From Vibrio diazotrophicus (lineage in GTDB: Bacteria > Pseudomonadota > Gammaproteobacteria > Enterobacterales > Vibrionaceae), in the NCBI RefSeq assembly GCF_038452265.1, contig NZ_CP151843.1:1116001-1180000 (forward strand): a DNA stretch of 64,000 bases. Direction: 5' to 3'. The notes beneath the pieces are model-generated. The model worked only from the letters and a program-made list of their open reading frames with translations, did not search any database and had not been told where the DNA came from. How positions within the stretch are numbered: position 1 is the first letter of the stretch; each line of letters starts with the position of its first letter. The translations under genes and the position numbers were made by a program. This document shows positions 46,790 to 56,892 of this stretch, piece by piece.

Positions 46790-46966
46790 ATGGAATTAAG
46801 AAATAAAGCTGGGCAAGTCACTCAACTGGCTGACAACCTCACTTTAAAAGAAGTTCAGGATATGGGATTCACCATCGACTTATGTGATGAAGCCTACGAC
46901 CCAAACGAACACTGGCAGGTTCAGCAAGATAAACGCAACCAACGCCGAGATTATCCTGAAGAGTAA
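46790..46966 (+). CDS. Small acidic protein, 58 residues, unknown
   Basis: ATG at 46790 has an excellent Shine-Dalgarno (GGGAGGG at 4 bases). The product begins MELRNKAGQVTQLADNL and ends RRDYPEE; it is charged and soluble, with one Cys and no membrane segment. A perfect terminator follows 3 bases after the stop, which marks this as a genuine transcription unit end. No family was recognised. Confidence 0.75.
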   Translation: MELRNKAGQVTQLADNLTLKEVQDMGFTIDLCDEAYDPNEHWQVQQDKRNQRRDYPEE

Positions 46967-46968
46967 CG

Positions 46969-46996
46969 AAAAACCGAGCTGCTAGGCTCGGTTTTC
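46969..46996 (+). terminator. Terminator after the 58-residue gene
   Basis: AAAACCGAGC / GCTCGGTTTT, 10-bp perfect stem with a 6-base loop and T-run. Confidence 0.9.
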
Positions 46997-47028
46997 ATCT
47001 TTATTGCTCAGAATTAAAACCACACACG

Positions 47029-48045
47029 CTAATCAATCTGATTGATAAACCACGGTTTAAACTCATCCAGCACTTCTGAGTATTGAGGCATTTGCAAAGC
47101 CAGTGTGGTAATGAACGGCTCAATGCTTGCTTTGTTATAGCTCAAATTCGCCAGTTTCTGCGCTAATAGCTCCATCGGCAGTGGGTCTAGCATATCGCTG
47201 AAGATCTTCGCTTCGAGAATAGTGCCCTTCTCTACATCTAAGTACACATCTACCCCACCCCATGTAAAACGTTCATCCAAGCGATGAGTAAACGGTGGCG
47301 TTTGTCCGAAGTTCCAATCCCAGCTTTGTTGTACCGCGAACTTATCACTGAATGTTGGTAAATCGTGGAAGTTTTCTGGCGTGATCCATTCAGCGGTGAC
47401 TGACTCGTCATAATGTTCTAAATACGCTTCGATAATCGCTTCACACACTTGCTCATGATTGATATCTGGCTTAACCGTATTGAGGTTTATTACACGAGAT
47501 TTTACTGAGGTAATGCCCTTCGCTTGCAGCTTTTTCTCATCTGGATTGAGGTAATCAGCAAGGCGATTTAAATCTGCACTGAGCAATAAAGTGCCGTGAT
47601 GAAAACCTCTGTCTAAGGTTTCACGGTACGCCGACCCCGAGAACTTCTTAATTCCAGCTTCGTCTTCTATCACCAAATCGTTACGACCATTTGCCACACC
47701 GTTAATGCCCAGCTTCGCTAAAGCAGCCAGTACAATATTGGTCGAAATTTCTTTGTCATACTCAGGCTTTGCAGCCATAAAAGTAAAGTTGGTATTACCT
47801 AGGTCATGAAATACCGCACCTCCGCCTGTCTGACGACGAGCGAGCTTTACACCGTCTTGCTCCATTCTGTCTGTCTTACACTCCCTCCACGGGTTCTGTG
47901 CGCGGCCAATTACCACAGTATCGGCATTGCGCCATAGGAACAGCACCCTTTGGTCAGAAGGCATAGACCGAAAAATGGTATCTTCGACGGCTAAATTAAA
48001 CCAAGGGTTAGTGGAGTCTGAGATTAGAATGCGGGTTTTGCTCAT
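47029..48045 (-). CDS. lplA: Lipoate-protein ligase A
   Basis: 338 residues from the ATG at 48045 (an in-frame TTG precedes it). Very close to E. coli Lpl[20 protein letters not shown] ([14 protein letters not shown] visible), [33 protein letters not shown] and FSGSAYRET. It activates lipoate with ATP and attaches it to E2 and H proteins. The C-terminal accessory domain (about 250-338) is present. AAGGA lies 10 bases upstream. Confidence 0.95.
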   Translation of the reverse strand: MSKTRILISDSTNPWFNLAVEDTIFRSMPSDQRVLFLWRNADTVVIGRAQNPWRECKTDRMEQDGVKLARRQTGGGAVFHDLGNTNFTFMAAKPEYDKEISTNIVLAALAKLGINGVANGRNDLVIEDEAGIKKFSGSAYRETLDRGFHHGTLLLSADLNRLADYLNPDEKKLQAKGITSVKSRVINLNTVKPDINHEQVCEAIIEAYLEHYDESVTAEWITPENFHDLPTFSDKFAVQQSWDWNFGQTPPFTHRLDERFTWGGVDVYLDVEKGTILEAKIFSDMLDPLPMELLAQKLANLSYNKASIEPFITTLALQMPQYSEVLDEFKPWFINQID

Positions 48046-48159
48046 CAAGTTCTGTTCCTTCTAGGGGATAAGACTTCGCTATGATACTAACCAGATAGCA
48101 TAAACACGAGCAGAGAATTTCGATTGCTCTGATTGGTAACTCATTACAATCATGAAGAT

Positions 48160-48191
48160 TAAATAACAAAACAGCCTCGAATAGAGGCTGC
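48160..48191 (-). terminator. Terminator of the yegD-like gene
   Basis: On the minus strand CAGCCTC (48190-48184) pairs with GAGGCTG (48178-48172), followed by TTTTGTTATTT. Confidence 0.8.
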
Positions 48192-48229
48192 TAAACATGA
48201 CAATATTTCTCAGAAAACCTAGTAACTTG

Positions 48230-49582
48230 TTACTCGAAACAGACCTTCGCCCAACGAGCGAGACCAGCCGTAACCGAACCAAAGTAGTTACCGCTGACCA
48301 CAGGTATATTCGGCAGCACTTGTTCTACTGCGCTACGTAGGATTGGTGAACGAGCTGAACCACCAGTCATAAAGATCACATCCGGCTTAGTCCCGCCAAG
48401 TGTTACCGCTTCAGACACCAGTTCCACCATTTTGCTTTTTGGCACTTCAATCGCTTCAATCATTTCTTCTAAGCGAATATCAACATCAATCAGTTCTGAC
48501 AAGACCTTGAGCTGCGCCGTGAACACCTGTGAATCGGAAAGCGCGATTTTCGCTTCTTCTGCTTTCTTCACTAGGCTGTAGCCCAAAGTATCGTGGTAGA
48601 CCGACAGTAACCGCGCCAGCTTTTCAGGTTCGGCCGCTTCTTTATGCAGATGCTTGAGATCTTTTAGATTCTCTTTGGCAAAGAACTTGGCTTGAGCGCT
48701 AACATCGTTAATCGCAATCGGATTCCAGAACTGGGTCAGTGGCATATCGAGCCCTGAAAGCGTTCTGCTGCCAAAACCGAAAGGATGCATCAGTTGCTTA
48801 AACGTCATATGAATATCAAGATCGTTACCACCAATACGCTGACCAGTATGTGCAATCAGGCTATCAGTACGATCAGCTTTGCCAGCCCAAGACGGTCCCA
48901 TTTTAATCAGCGAACAGTCGGTAGTACCACCACCGATATCCACCACTAACACGGTTTTGTCTTCGGTTAGTGACGCTTCATATTCTAAGCCAGCTGCAAC
49001 AGGCTCAAACTGAAATTCAATATTGCGGAAACCTGCTCGGGTAGCAGCGCGACGCAAAATAGTTTCCGCTTGTAAGTTAGAAGCCTCACCGCCTCTACCT
49101 TGGAAGTTTACAGGGCGACCAATTACCGCATCGGTAATCACTTGCTGTGCACTATTTTCTGCTTGTGATTTGATATTCGCCATCATGGCGCAGACTAAGT
49201 CTTCGAAGAAACCCAATTGAGCTTCACGCAACCCCATCGCGCCAAGGAAAGATTTTGGTGATTTAACATAATAGACTTCGTGTGGATCTGACAGATACAG
49301 ATCAAGCGCAGCCTGGCCAAACATCACATCATCAAACTGAAGATCAATATCTTCTTCGCGGTTTGCCGCAATGGCACGACGAAGACGTTGCTCCCCTGCC
49401 GCATCTAAAGGCGCAAGATCACGATGACGAAACAGATGCTCTGCAACCGAATCACGCGTAGGAGCGGCTAATGTTGAAGGGATGTAGAAACTGTCTTTCT
49501 CTAATAGGTGCAACTTCGGGTCGTTGCCATCCATACTTGCCACAGAGCAGTTCGCGGTACCGTAGTCAAAACCGATATACAT
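48230..49582 (-). CDS. yegD: Hsp70-family protein, YegD-like
   Basis: 450 residues, the same length as E. coli YegD. It contains only the actin-like ATPase domain of Hsp70 (FDYGTANCSVA phosphate-1; VVDIGGGTTDCSLIKMG phosphate-2; FMTGGSARSPILR adenosine motif) and lacks the substrate-binding domain. Its role is unknown; a chaperone-like or regulatory ATPase is inferred. GGAGG precedes the ATG. Confidence 0.9.
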   Translation of the reverse strand: MYIGFDYGTANCSVASMDGNDPKLHLLEKDSFYIPSTLAAPTRDSVAEHLFRHRDLAPLDAAGEQRLRRAIAANREEDIDLQFDDVMFGQAALDLYLSDPHEVYYVKSPKSFLGAMGLREAQLGFFEDLVCAMMANIKSQAENSAQQVITDAVIGRPVNFQGRGGEASNLQAETILRRAATRAGFRNIEFQFEPVAAGLEYEASLTEDKTVLVVDIGGGTTDCSLIKMGPSWAGKADRTDSLIAHTGQRIGGNDLDIHMTFKQLMHPFGFGSRTLSGLDMPLTQFWNPIAINDVSAQAKFFAKENLKDLKHLHKEAAEPEKLARLLSVYHDTLGYSLVKKAEEAKIALSDSQVFTAQLKVLSELIDVDIRLEEMIEAIEVPKSKMVELVSEAVTLGGTKPDVIFMTGGSARSPILRSAVEQVLPNIPVVSGNYFGSVTAGLARWAKVCFE

Positions 49583-49660
49583 CTTAAGCCTCCAACTTGA
49601 AAAAGGCCGGAGATGCTACCGCAAACGGCGATGTAAAAACAGTCTCAACGATGAAAAGAG

Positions 49661-49695
49661 ACAAAAAAGGGGACAGATAAGCCTCTGTCCCCTTT
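49661..49695 (-). terminator. Terminator of ybiT
   Basis: Perfect 12-bp stem AAAGGGGACAGA / TCTGTCCCCTTT; on the minus strand it is followed by a TTTTTT run. Confidence 0.92.
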
Positions 49696-49729
49696 CGATA
49701 ATGCTTGTGTCTGTCTAATTCTTAAGGAA

Positions 49730-51325
49730 TTAGCCCGTTAAGCCTTGCTTCGCCAAGTACTCATCGTAAGTACCGTGGAAGTCGTTCACGCCATCTTTAG
49801 TAATTTCGATGATACGCGTAGCAATAGACGATACGAATTGACGGTCATGGGAAACGAACAGTAGCGTACCTTTGTAGTTCTCTAACGCTAAGTTCAAAGA
49901 CTCGATCGATTCCATATCCATGTGGTTGGTCGGTTCGTCCATTAGCATGATGTTTGGTCTTTGCATGATTAACTTACCAAACAACATACGACCTTGCTCA
50001 CCACCCGAAATCACTTTTACCGATTTCTTTATGTCATTTTGTGAGAACAGCATACGACCTAGGATACCGCGAACAGTTTGCTCATCGTCGCCATCTTTTT
50101 TCCATTGACCCATCCAGTCAAGCAGGCTCATATCCTGTTCAAAATCGTGCGCATGATCCTGAGCATAGAAACCGATGTTGTTGTTTTCAGACCACTTAAT
50201 CACACCATCCATCGGAGCCATAGCGCCCGCTAGCGTGTTAAGCAGTGTCGACTTACCGATACCGTTCTCACCGATGATCGCAATGCGCTCACCCACTTCA
50301 ACCATCAGGTTAACGCCGTTGAACAGGATGTTTTCGCCATAGCCTTGTTTTAGGTCAGTCACTTCTAACGCGTTACGGAACAGCTCTTTTTCCTGTTCAA
50401 AACGGATAAACGGGTTTTGACGGCTTGAAGGCTTCACATCTTCAAGTTGGATCTTGTCTAACTGCTTCTGACGAGAAGTCGCTTGTTTTGCTTTCGATGC
50501 GTTTGCAGAGAAGCGGCTTACGAAGGTTTGAAGTTCAGCCATTTGAGCTTTCTTCTTCGCGTTATCTGCATGCAGACGATCACGCGCTTGTTCAGCGGCG
50601 ATCATGTATTCGTCGTAGTTACCGTGGAATAGACGCAGTTCACCGTAATCTAAGTCCGCCATGTGAGTACACACAGTATTCAGGAAGTGACGGTCGTGCG
50701 AAATGATGATCATTGTGCAGTTACGTGATAACAGAACCTGCTCCAACCATGCGATAGTGTGCATGTCCAAGTTGTTGGTTGGTTCGTCTAGTAGCATGAT
50801 TTCTGGTTCAGCAAATAGAACCTGAGCCAATAACACACGAAGTTTTAAGCCCGGTGCAATCTCACTCATTAAACCGAAATGTTGCTCTTCTGGAATACCC
50901 AGACCTAACAGCAACTCACCTGCGCGAGCTTCTGCAGAGTAACCGTCCATCTCAGCAAATTCAGTTTCTAGGTCGCCTACACGCATACCGTCTTCATCAG
51001 TCATTTCAGGAAGTGCGTAAATGCGGTCACGCTCTTCTTTCACTGCCCAAAGCTCTTTGTGACCCATGATAACGGTATCAACAACGGTGTATTTTTCGAA
51101 CGCGAACTGATCCTGACCCAGTTTCGCCATACGCTCGTTAGGATCGACAGAAACGTTGCCTGCAGATGGTTCAAGTTCACCACCTAAGATCTTCATGAAT
51201 GTAGATTTACCACAACCATTCGCCCCAATAAGGCCGTAACGGTTGCCATTACCGAATTTGATCGAGATATTTTCAAATAATGGCTTATCGCCAAATTGCA
51301 TGGTGATGTTTGCAGTTGTTAGCAC
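49730..51325 (-). CDS. ybiT: ABC-F family ATPase, YbiT-like
   Basis: 531 residues with two ABC domains: Walker [10 protein letters not shown] and GENGIGKST, Walker [10 protein letters not shown] and LMDEPTNHM, joined by a charged linker (about residues 240-310). There is no membrane domain. ABC-F proteins act on the ribosome; YbiT/EttB-type members tune translation of particular sequences. A CRP-like site lies about 80 bases upstream at 51404-51419. Confidence 0.93.
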   Translation of the reverse strand: MLTTANITMQFGDKPLFENISIKFGNGNRYGLIGANGCGKSTFMKILGGELEPSAGNVSVDPNERMAKLGQDQFAFEKYTVVDTVIMGHKELWAVKEERDRIYALPEMTDEDGMRVGDLETEFAEMDGYSAEARAGELLLGLGIPEEQHFGLMSEIAPGLKLRVLLAQVLFAEPEIMLLDEPTNNLDMHTIAWLEQVLLSRNCTMIIISHDRHFLNTVCTHMADLDYGELRLFHGNYDEYMIAAEQARDRLHADNAKKKAQMAELQTFVSRFSANASKAKQATSRQKQLDKIQLEDVKPSSRQNPFIRFEQEKELFRNALEVTDLKQGYGENILFNGVNLMVEVGERIAIIGENGIGKSTLLNTLAGAMAPMDGVIKWSENNNIGFYAQDHAHDFEQDMSLLDWMGQWKKDGDDEQTVRGILGRMLFSQNDIKKSVKVISGGEQGRMLFGKLIMQRPNIMLMDEPTNHMDMESIESLNLALENYKGTLLFVSHDRQFVSSIATRIIEITKDGVNDFHGTYDEYLAKQGLTG

Positions 51326-51350
51326 GTAAAATTCCTAAGTAGTAAACAAG

Positions 51351-51377
51351 AAAAAAGTTGGCAATTAGCCAACTTTT
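51351..51377 (-). terminator. Terminator upstream of ybiT (of the esterase gene)
   Basis: AAAAGTTGGC / GCCAACTTTT, 10-bp stem; on the minus strand it continues as TTTTTTC. It ends the transcript of the hydrolase gene at 51505 just before the ybiT start. Since it also lies between the CRP-like site and ybiT it may attenuate ybiT. Confidence 0.75.
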
Positions 51378-51403
51378 CAAACTGGGGCAATAGTAGCAGC
51401 TTT

Positions 51404-51419
51404 TGTGATAGACATCACC
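51404..51419. promoter_or_regulatory. CRP-like site upstream of ybiT
   Basis: TGTGA-TAGACA-TCACC, nine of ten consensus bases of the TGTGA-N6-TCACA dyad. Confidence 0.55.
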
Positions 51420-51504
51420 CCCAATAAGGGGCATTTGTTTCTACTGACTCGCTTTATTACTTGGAACAATATTGCTAAGAACCGTATTGCTAAGAACAAA
51501 GCAA

Positions 51505-52110
51505 CTACGCAAAGCACCTTTGAATGAACTGAGCTGCGAGTATTGCGCCTTCGGAAGAAATCGTATGCTCGGTCTCTGGCTCATAACTCTCTTCAACATT
51601 GAAGTTTGACTGGCTAAGCAGCTTTGCCGCGTTCTGACTTTCAGTCCAAGGAATGACAGGGTCACTCTGACCGTGAATCAATAACACTGGAGTGTCCGAA
51701 TTCTTTGCATAAGGTTGTGGCGAAGAAAGCCGACCTGAAAAAGCCACCACTCCGGCTAACGGGTATCGCGCACTCACCAACGCATCTAACGACATAATTG
51801 AGCCTTGTGAAAAGCCAACAAACACCACTTTGTCTGTGGCGAAATCTACGTTATTTTCAGCAAGCAGAGCTTTAATAGTCTTATCAAATGCTCTTCTCGC
51901 CTCGACAATGCGCTGCGGGCGATTTTCCGCTGTCACGCCAATCAGACTGAACCATTGATAACCGACATTGGCTTGATCAAAAGCGAATGGCGCGTTAGGT
52001 GATAAGAACAAAGTATTTGGCAGCAATGGATGCCAAAAATCCCCTAATGTACTTAAGTCTTCACCATTACTTCCTACCCCGTGGAGCAGAATTACTACTT
52101 GTTTAGACAT
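51505..52110 (-). CDS. Alpha/beta-hydrolase, carboxylesterase/phospholipase family (YpfH-like)
   Basis: 201 residues. LLHGVGSNGEDL (oxyanion region), nucleophile Ser in GFSQGSIMS, Asp in HGQSDPVIPW and His in EHTISSEG make up the triad. Length and motifs fit the YpfH/carboxylesterase-2 family, which cleaves short acyl esters. No signal peptide; cytoplasmic. Confidence 0.88.
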   Translation of the reverse strand: MSKQVVILLHGVGSNGEDLSTLGDFWHPLLPNTLFLSPNAPFAFDQANVGYQWFSLIGVTAENRPQRIVEARRAFDKTIKALLAENNVDFATDKVVFVGFSQGSIMSLDALVSARYPLAGVVAFSGRLSSPQPYAKNSDTPVLLIHGQSDPVIPWTESQNAAKLLSQSNFNVEESYEPETEHTISSEGAILAAQFIQRCFA

Positions 52111-52300
52111 TTTTAACCCTTAAAGCTGAACTGACTTCTTCATCTTAACTTAGAATATTTTGAAGATTATGTAGCGATTAAATGAATGATTAACAACATA
52201 CGGAAGATAAAAGTTTGATGCCATTCGTTTTAGCTTATATCAAAGCATGTTCACGCAAACTCTTTTACCATGACTCAACATTCACCTCTCGACTACACCT

Positions 52301-52576
52301 ATGAGCCAGCCAGACATCCTTAAAACCATCGCGAGTTTTACCTCTATCGAGCAGGCTCTCGACCATTTTGAGATTGAGTTTGACAGCCGTTTTATCGATG
52401 AATACCGCTTACAGGTGACCAAGATATTTAATGGCTATTTGATCATGCAAAAGCCCGAAGACTGGTTTGCGGCAAGGCGTGCTTTGAAAAATGCTTACTG
52501 CAAAGTTCAGCGAGGAAGGTTAGATCCCCATACCCGCTCTGCATGCCGAGGCTGTACTTCTTGTCAGCGCCGTTAA
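52301..52576 (+). CDS. Small NifW-like protein with C-terminal Cys cluster
   Basis: 91 residues. Residues 5-70 (TIASFTSIEQALDHFEIEFD... then RALKNAYCKVQ) follow the pattern of the NifW family of nitrogenase-stabilising proteins as I recall it. The C-terminus CRGCTSCQRR adds a C-x2-C-x2-C cluster unlike classic NifW. The weak Shine-Dalgarno and small size limit confidence. It is followed by an unrelated 288-residue gene. Confidence 0.55.
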   Translation: MSQPDILKTIASFTSIEQALDHFEIEFDSRFIDEYRLQVTKIFNGYLIMQKPEDWFAARRALKNAYCKVQRGRLDPHTRSACRGCTSCQRR

Positions 52577-52715
52577 TCCTAGCCGCACTGTTCGCTCCCT
52601 TGCTAACTCGCTCATTTACATTGTAAATCACAGTTTCAACTAAGCAGCGAATAACGGTGTTGAGCATTTGCTTTGAAGCTGATTGAATGGGCATAAATTA
52701 CTGAAAGGAATTGCT

Positions 52716-53582
52716 ATGTCCGACAAACTCTCCACTTCTGCGTTAGCGAAACTGCGTAATGTCGATGCGAAACAGCTATTTTCTGACCTATCCAAGTCAG
52801 GCTATCTCAGTCGCCATGAAGGTCAATGGCTGCTTACCGATCTCGGCGCAAAATTTGGTGGAGAATACGTTGAACATCCAAAATTCGGTAAATTTGTCGT
52901 TTGGCCGGAAAACTTACTTATCGACCTAATGGCCACTGGCGGCAACACCTTAACGGCAACCCAAGTGGGTGAGTATTTCAAACTCAATCCTAAGAAGGTC
53001 AATCAATTATTCAGCGAACTGGGTTGGATAAAAAAAGAAGATGAAGGCTGGATCGCCACCCCATCAGGCATTCGTGTTGGCGCGAAACAGCGTGAAGATA
53101 AATCGTCTCAGCAAAAATTTGTGGTGTGGCATGACTCTATTCGTCACAACCCTCACCTGCGTCAGTCCGTGGTCGAGTTTCTGGGGCAAGATGCACAAAC
53201 ACATGCAACGGATAAATCCTATTCCAGTTTCCGCCAAAAATTCGAAGCTAAACACCGAACATTAGACGGTCATTACGTACGTTCTACCGGCGAACTGCTT
53301 ATCGATAACTGGCTTTATCTGGCAGGCGTAATGCACGCATATCAACGTCCTCTGCCTATTGAAGAGCTTGTCATGAGTGACTTTTACCTGCCCTTAGGTA
53401 AGGTCTACATACAATACTGGGGAACTGATAGCGGAGAGATTTCTTTAAAACAGCAGGAAAAAACACGTCAGCTTTACGCTGCTCATGAATTCAATTTAAT
53501 TGAAATTTCGGCAGATGAAGTCCATCAGTTGGATGATGTATTGCCTGAGAAATTGCGCCAGTTTGGTATCAAAGCGTATTAA
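52716..53582 (+). CDS. Winged-helix protein with PD-(D/E)XK-nuclease-like C-terminal domain
   Basis: 288 residues from the ATG at 52716 (AAAGGA upstream); an in-frame ATG at 52683 lacks a site. Residues 1-120 hold two helix-rich, winged-helix-like units (ALAKLRNVDAKQLFSDLSKS; TATQVGEYFKLNPKKVNQL). Residues about 180-288 follow the restriction-like order: GELLIDNWLYLAGVMHAYQ, MSDFYLPLGKVYIQYWG, then a Tyr-rich helix and DDVLPEKL. The usual catalytic Glu before YWG appears to be Gln, so activity is uncertain. The biological role is unknown. Confidence 0.6.
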   Translation: MSDKLSTSALAKLRNVDAKQLFSDLSKSGYLSRHEGQWLLTDLGAKFGGEYVEHPKFGKFVVWPENLLIDLMATGGNTLTATQVGEYFKLNPKKVNQLFSELGWIKKEDEGWIATPSGIRVGAKQREDKSSQQKFVVWHDSIRHNPHLRQSVVEFLGQDAQTHATDKSYSSFRQKFEAKHRTLDGHYVRSTGELLIDNWLYLAGVMHAYQRPLPIEELVMSDFYLPLGKVYIQYWGTDSGEISLKQQEKTRQLYAAHEFNLIEISADEVHQLDDVLPEKLRQFGIKAY

Positions 53583-53627
53583 CTGACCGGATCGGATACC
53601 AAACTGACTATAACAAACTAGAACTGA

Positions 53628-54059
53628 CTAACGGCGGCCGCCGTATCTTGCACCGTAAGCCACTTCTTTTGGCACAATCGTTTGGCCAATAGGAGCCAGT
53701 GAAATTACCGCCAGTTTCAGATGTTGCAACGCGAACGGAATCCCAATGATGGTGACAAAACACGCCACCGCTGACAGTACGTGACCGATAGCCAACCAGA
53801 TACCTGCAAGAAAGAACCAAATAACATTACCTATCTTGCCTAAGATGCCAGTACCAACATCTTCTCGGAACGTCAGTTCGTTGCGATAAACCGCTTCTTT
53901 ACCAAACGGGAAGAATGAGAAAGTGCCGATAACAAAACATGCGCGTCCCCATGGAATACCAATCAGACTGACAAACGCAATCAGGCCAACCAGCCACCAC
54001 GCCAGTCCCATCACGACACCGCCACATAAAAACCAAATAATATTGCCGATCGTTCTCAT
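53628..54059 (-). CDS. yccF: YccF-family inner-membrane protein (DUF307)
   Basis: 143 residues with two DUF307 repeats, each starting GNIIWFLCGG or GNVIWFFLAGIWLAIGH and ending in a GIP motif (LIGIPWG, IIGIPFA). Four or more membrane segments. The function is unknown. It is convergent with the nuclease-like gene. Confidence 0.9.
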   Translation of the reverse strand: MRTIGNIIWFLCGGVVMGLAWWLVGLIAFVSLIGIPWGRACFVIGTFSFFPFGKEAVYRNELTFREDVGTGILGKIGNVIWFFLAGIWLAIGHVLSAVACFVTIIGIPFALQHLKLAVISLAPIGQTIVPKEVAYGARYGGRR

Positions 54060-54346
54060 TAAAACCTCTGACTTGAGACGCTACTCGCTAAGCTTCTGTG
54101 TCCAATAATGACTAAGGGCGATTTCACCACTCAGCTTGAAGAAGCAACACGTTAATAAGCGCCCCATATAAAAAAGAAACCTCAGACCTTAAAGGCTGAC
54201 CGCTAATGCTACTAGAGCCAGCAAGAAAAGACTTGCGGTTGGCGCATGAATCAGCGTTTTCCCATAAGATTTACTGAAAAGAGTATTGTCGAACCTTTCT
54301 TAACAGGAGATGAATTCCCCTGAAAGATACAGAACTGCAAAAGCAT

Positions 54347-55072
54347 TTACATGAAGCTGCGCCAAATTGCGGTAGTACCGCTGATCACACAAAGTGCTAA
54401 TGCACCGATACGAATTTTCTCTTTAGGCAACGCATGGGTTGTCTTACGCGCCAGCGCATAACCTAGCCAAGCGGCAGGTAACAAAGGAATGCTTAACATG
54501 ACATGATGCATGTTGAGGTATCCCGCCGGCACTTGAATAACCAATGAGATGATTGAACTAAATAAAAAGAAAGCCGAGAGGTTCCCGCGTAACTGATTCG
54601 CTTCTTGGTGTTGTAGCAGTAACGCCATTGGTGGACCGCCAATAGAGCTGCTGGTACCAAAGAAGCCAGAGAAGAAACCAGCAACAACCATTCGCCCCGG
54701 AGTTGGTTCAATACGGTACGGCAGCAAACTCACTAATACCGCAAACCACACCAATAGACCCAGCCACAAAGCCAGAACATCGCTTGATACCATCACCAGC
54801 AAAATACCACCAGCAATAGAACCCGGCACACGGCCAATCAGTGCCATTTTCAATCCACCAATCGAAATGTCCGAACGTAACTTAATGGCATTCAGCAATG
54901 AGATAAACAGCGCACAAATAACGATGGGTGCAGGCACGTAGTCAGGAGAAACCGAAAATAAAAGTGGCGCAGCCACGATGGCTAAACCAAATCCTATTGC
55001 CGTTTGAACATACGAACCAACAAATATCAAAAACATAGCAATAAGAGTGGTACTACTTAAATATTCCATCAT
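54347..55072 (-). CDS. TSUP (TauE/SafE) family permease
   Basis: 241 residues with about eight membrane segments and the TSUP motifs GSYVQTAIGFGLAIVAAP and FFGTSSSIGGPPMALLLQ, one in each half. Members export sulfite, sulfoacetate or related organosulfonates. There are two adjacent ATG codons, of which the second is better spaced from AAGG. The substrate is unknown. Confidence 0.85.
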   Translation of the reverse strand: MMEYLSSTTLIAMFLIFVGSYVQTAIGFGLAIVAAPLLFSVSPDYVPAPIVICALFISLLNAIKLRSDISIGGLKMALIGRVPGSIAGGILLVMVSSDVLALWLGLLVWFAVLVSLLPYRIEPTPGRMVVAGFFSGFFGTSSSIGGPPMALLLQHQEANQLRGNLSAFFLFSSIISLVIQVPAGYLNMHHVMLSIPLLPAAWLGYALARKTTHALPKEKIRIGALALCVISGTTAIWRSFM

Positions 55073-55283
55073 GCTGCCTTAAAAGACCCTAATTGTGAGA
55101 CGTTTTGCCAAGATCGGACGATCCTATCGATGGAGCATTCTTACACAATCCGTCGAATTTGTAGAGTCACTCTTTGATTTCATTGGTAAACAAAGCTGGC
55201 TAGCGAAAGTCAGTCCATTCCTACGCAAAAACCCTGTTTGTGTAAAAACAAAGTCAGACCCCGTCAGAAGGGTGTCAGGACTC

Positions 55284-55300
55284 CACTGGACTGATCTGTT
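55284..55300. promoter_or_regulatory. FadR-like site upstream of the FadL-like gene
   Basis: CACTGGACTGATCTGTT matches the FadR consensus (ANCTGGTCCGAYNTGTT) at 14 of 17 positions, 55 bases before the ATG. FadR control of fadL-type genes is well known. Confidence 0.45.
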
Positions 55301-55354
55301 TCTGTACTCTCATTGGCTTAAATCCAGCCTCCAATTTATCGAGGTATTACACCA

Positions 55355-56709
55355 ATGAAAAAAACACCACTGATAACATCGCTATCTGCTCTTGCTTCTG
55401 CAGCTTGATCTCTGCTAGCGCTGGCGCAGCTGGATTCCAGATCAATGAACATTCAGCGACAGGTCTTGGCCGTGCTTTTGCTGGTGATGCCGTTATTGGT
55501 GATAACGCTTCGGTGCTCAGTCGTAACGCAGCTGCAATGACGCTGTTTAAACGCGACGCTATGTCTATGGGTTTGACCTATGTTCGTCCAGATTCAACCA
55601 TCAAAGATGCGCAATACCATTCAGCGCAAGTTGGTGGAAATATACATGCCGTTAATAACGGCACTTTCCTCAATCCAAGTCTATCTCTTGAGGTCACACC
55701 TTACGCGACCTCAACCGTCACCGATGTCGATGATGTTGAAGGTATCGGTAAACAAGCTGCGGTACCTAATATTTATTACATTCATCGCCTGAGCGACGAC
55801 TGGTATCTCGGCCTTTCGGCTTATTCAAACTTCGGTACAGATATCGAATTTGAACCGGATTACGCTGCGGCTGTGTTTGGTGGCACAACTAAGGTCACCA
55901 GCATGAATGCGGGTATCAGCTTGGCTTACAAAATGAATGACCACCTGAGTTTTGGTGGTGGTATCGATGTGATTTACGGTATCGGTACGCTGTATAGAGA
56001 CATGGGTTTAGAGTTGTGTTTGAGCGCAACCGTGCCCGGCTCAGGCACCTCCGAACGATGCAGTGGCGTGCAAGGCAACGCATTAAGTGTTGAAGCATCA
56101 GGCGTGGGTGTGGGTGCGAACATCGGCATGATGTATGAAGTGAATGACAACAACCGTTTTGGTCTGAGCTACAAATACAGCCCTGAAATCCAAGCACAAG
56201 GCGACATTCACTACGTCGGCCAGACATTCGATAACCTCTATTTAGCGCTGCCTGATATTGCTGAATTTTCCGGCTATCACCGTGTACTGCCAGAAGTTGC
56301 CCTGCACTACTCGGTACAATGGATCAGTTGGTCTAAATTTGATTCACTCAAAGCAGATGATGTGGCACTAAAAGAGTTCCAATGGCAGGACTCTTATCAC
56401 TACTCACTGGGTGCAACTTGGTATGCTACCGACAAATGGGCACTACGCACCGGATATATGTTCGACAAAACACCGGTCGACCAACTGGCATCGATTTCAA
56501 TTCCCGATTCAAACCGTCAATGGTTATCAACAGGTGCGACTTATCATTGGTCAGCCAATACCAGCATTGATTTCGGTATGACTTATCTAATAGGTGAAGA
56601 TGTAGCAATCACAGAATATTTGGAAGAACACGTTTCTGTTCCCCGCATCGAAGCAACCACGCGTTCTGATGCGCTGTTGCTTGCGATGCAATTCAGCCAC
56701 AGCTTCTAA
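55355..56709 (+). pseudogene. fadL: FadL-like outer-membrane long-chain fatty-acid transporter, frameshifted in the signal peptide
   Basis: The ATG at 55355 (GAGG upstream) reads MKKTPLITSLSALASAA and then meets TGA at 55406. The -1 frame continues from TTG at 55405 as LISASAGAAGFQINEHSATG and runs intact for 434 residues to the C-terminal Phe (QFSHSF), with FadL features such as FQINEHSATGLGRAFAGDA. A one-base deletion near 55393-55405 would explain this; restoring one base gives a normal signal peptide and about 450 residues. Either the gene is inactive, the sequence has an error, or translation restarts at TTG without export. The barrel part otherwise looks undamaged. Confidence 0.85.
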
Positions 56710-56892
56710 TTTAAATAGTTTCAATAAGCCTATTTTCATCGTGTTGGATGGTTCGATTCAACACGATGAAGTTCTCTATCTTTCTCGTTCTAAAACAGCT
56801 TTTCAATTATCAAAATTACTCTACAATAGCGACACTTCCGAGCGCATTCCAAACCTAGGTCTAGTGGCCTTAAATAAGCAGGCAATTCTTTC

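Noticed and set aside
55095..55358. 87-codon open frame before the FadL-like gene
   Set aside because: Covers the promoter region and the FadR-like site and ends inside the porin start; no initiation signal or family pattern.
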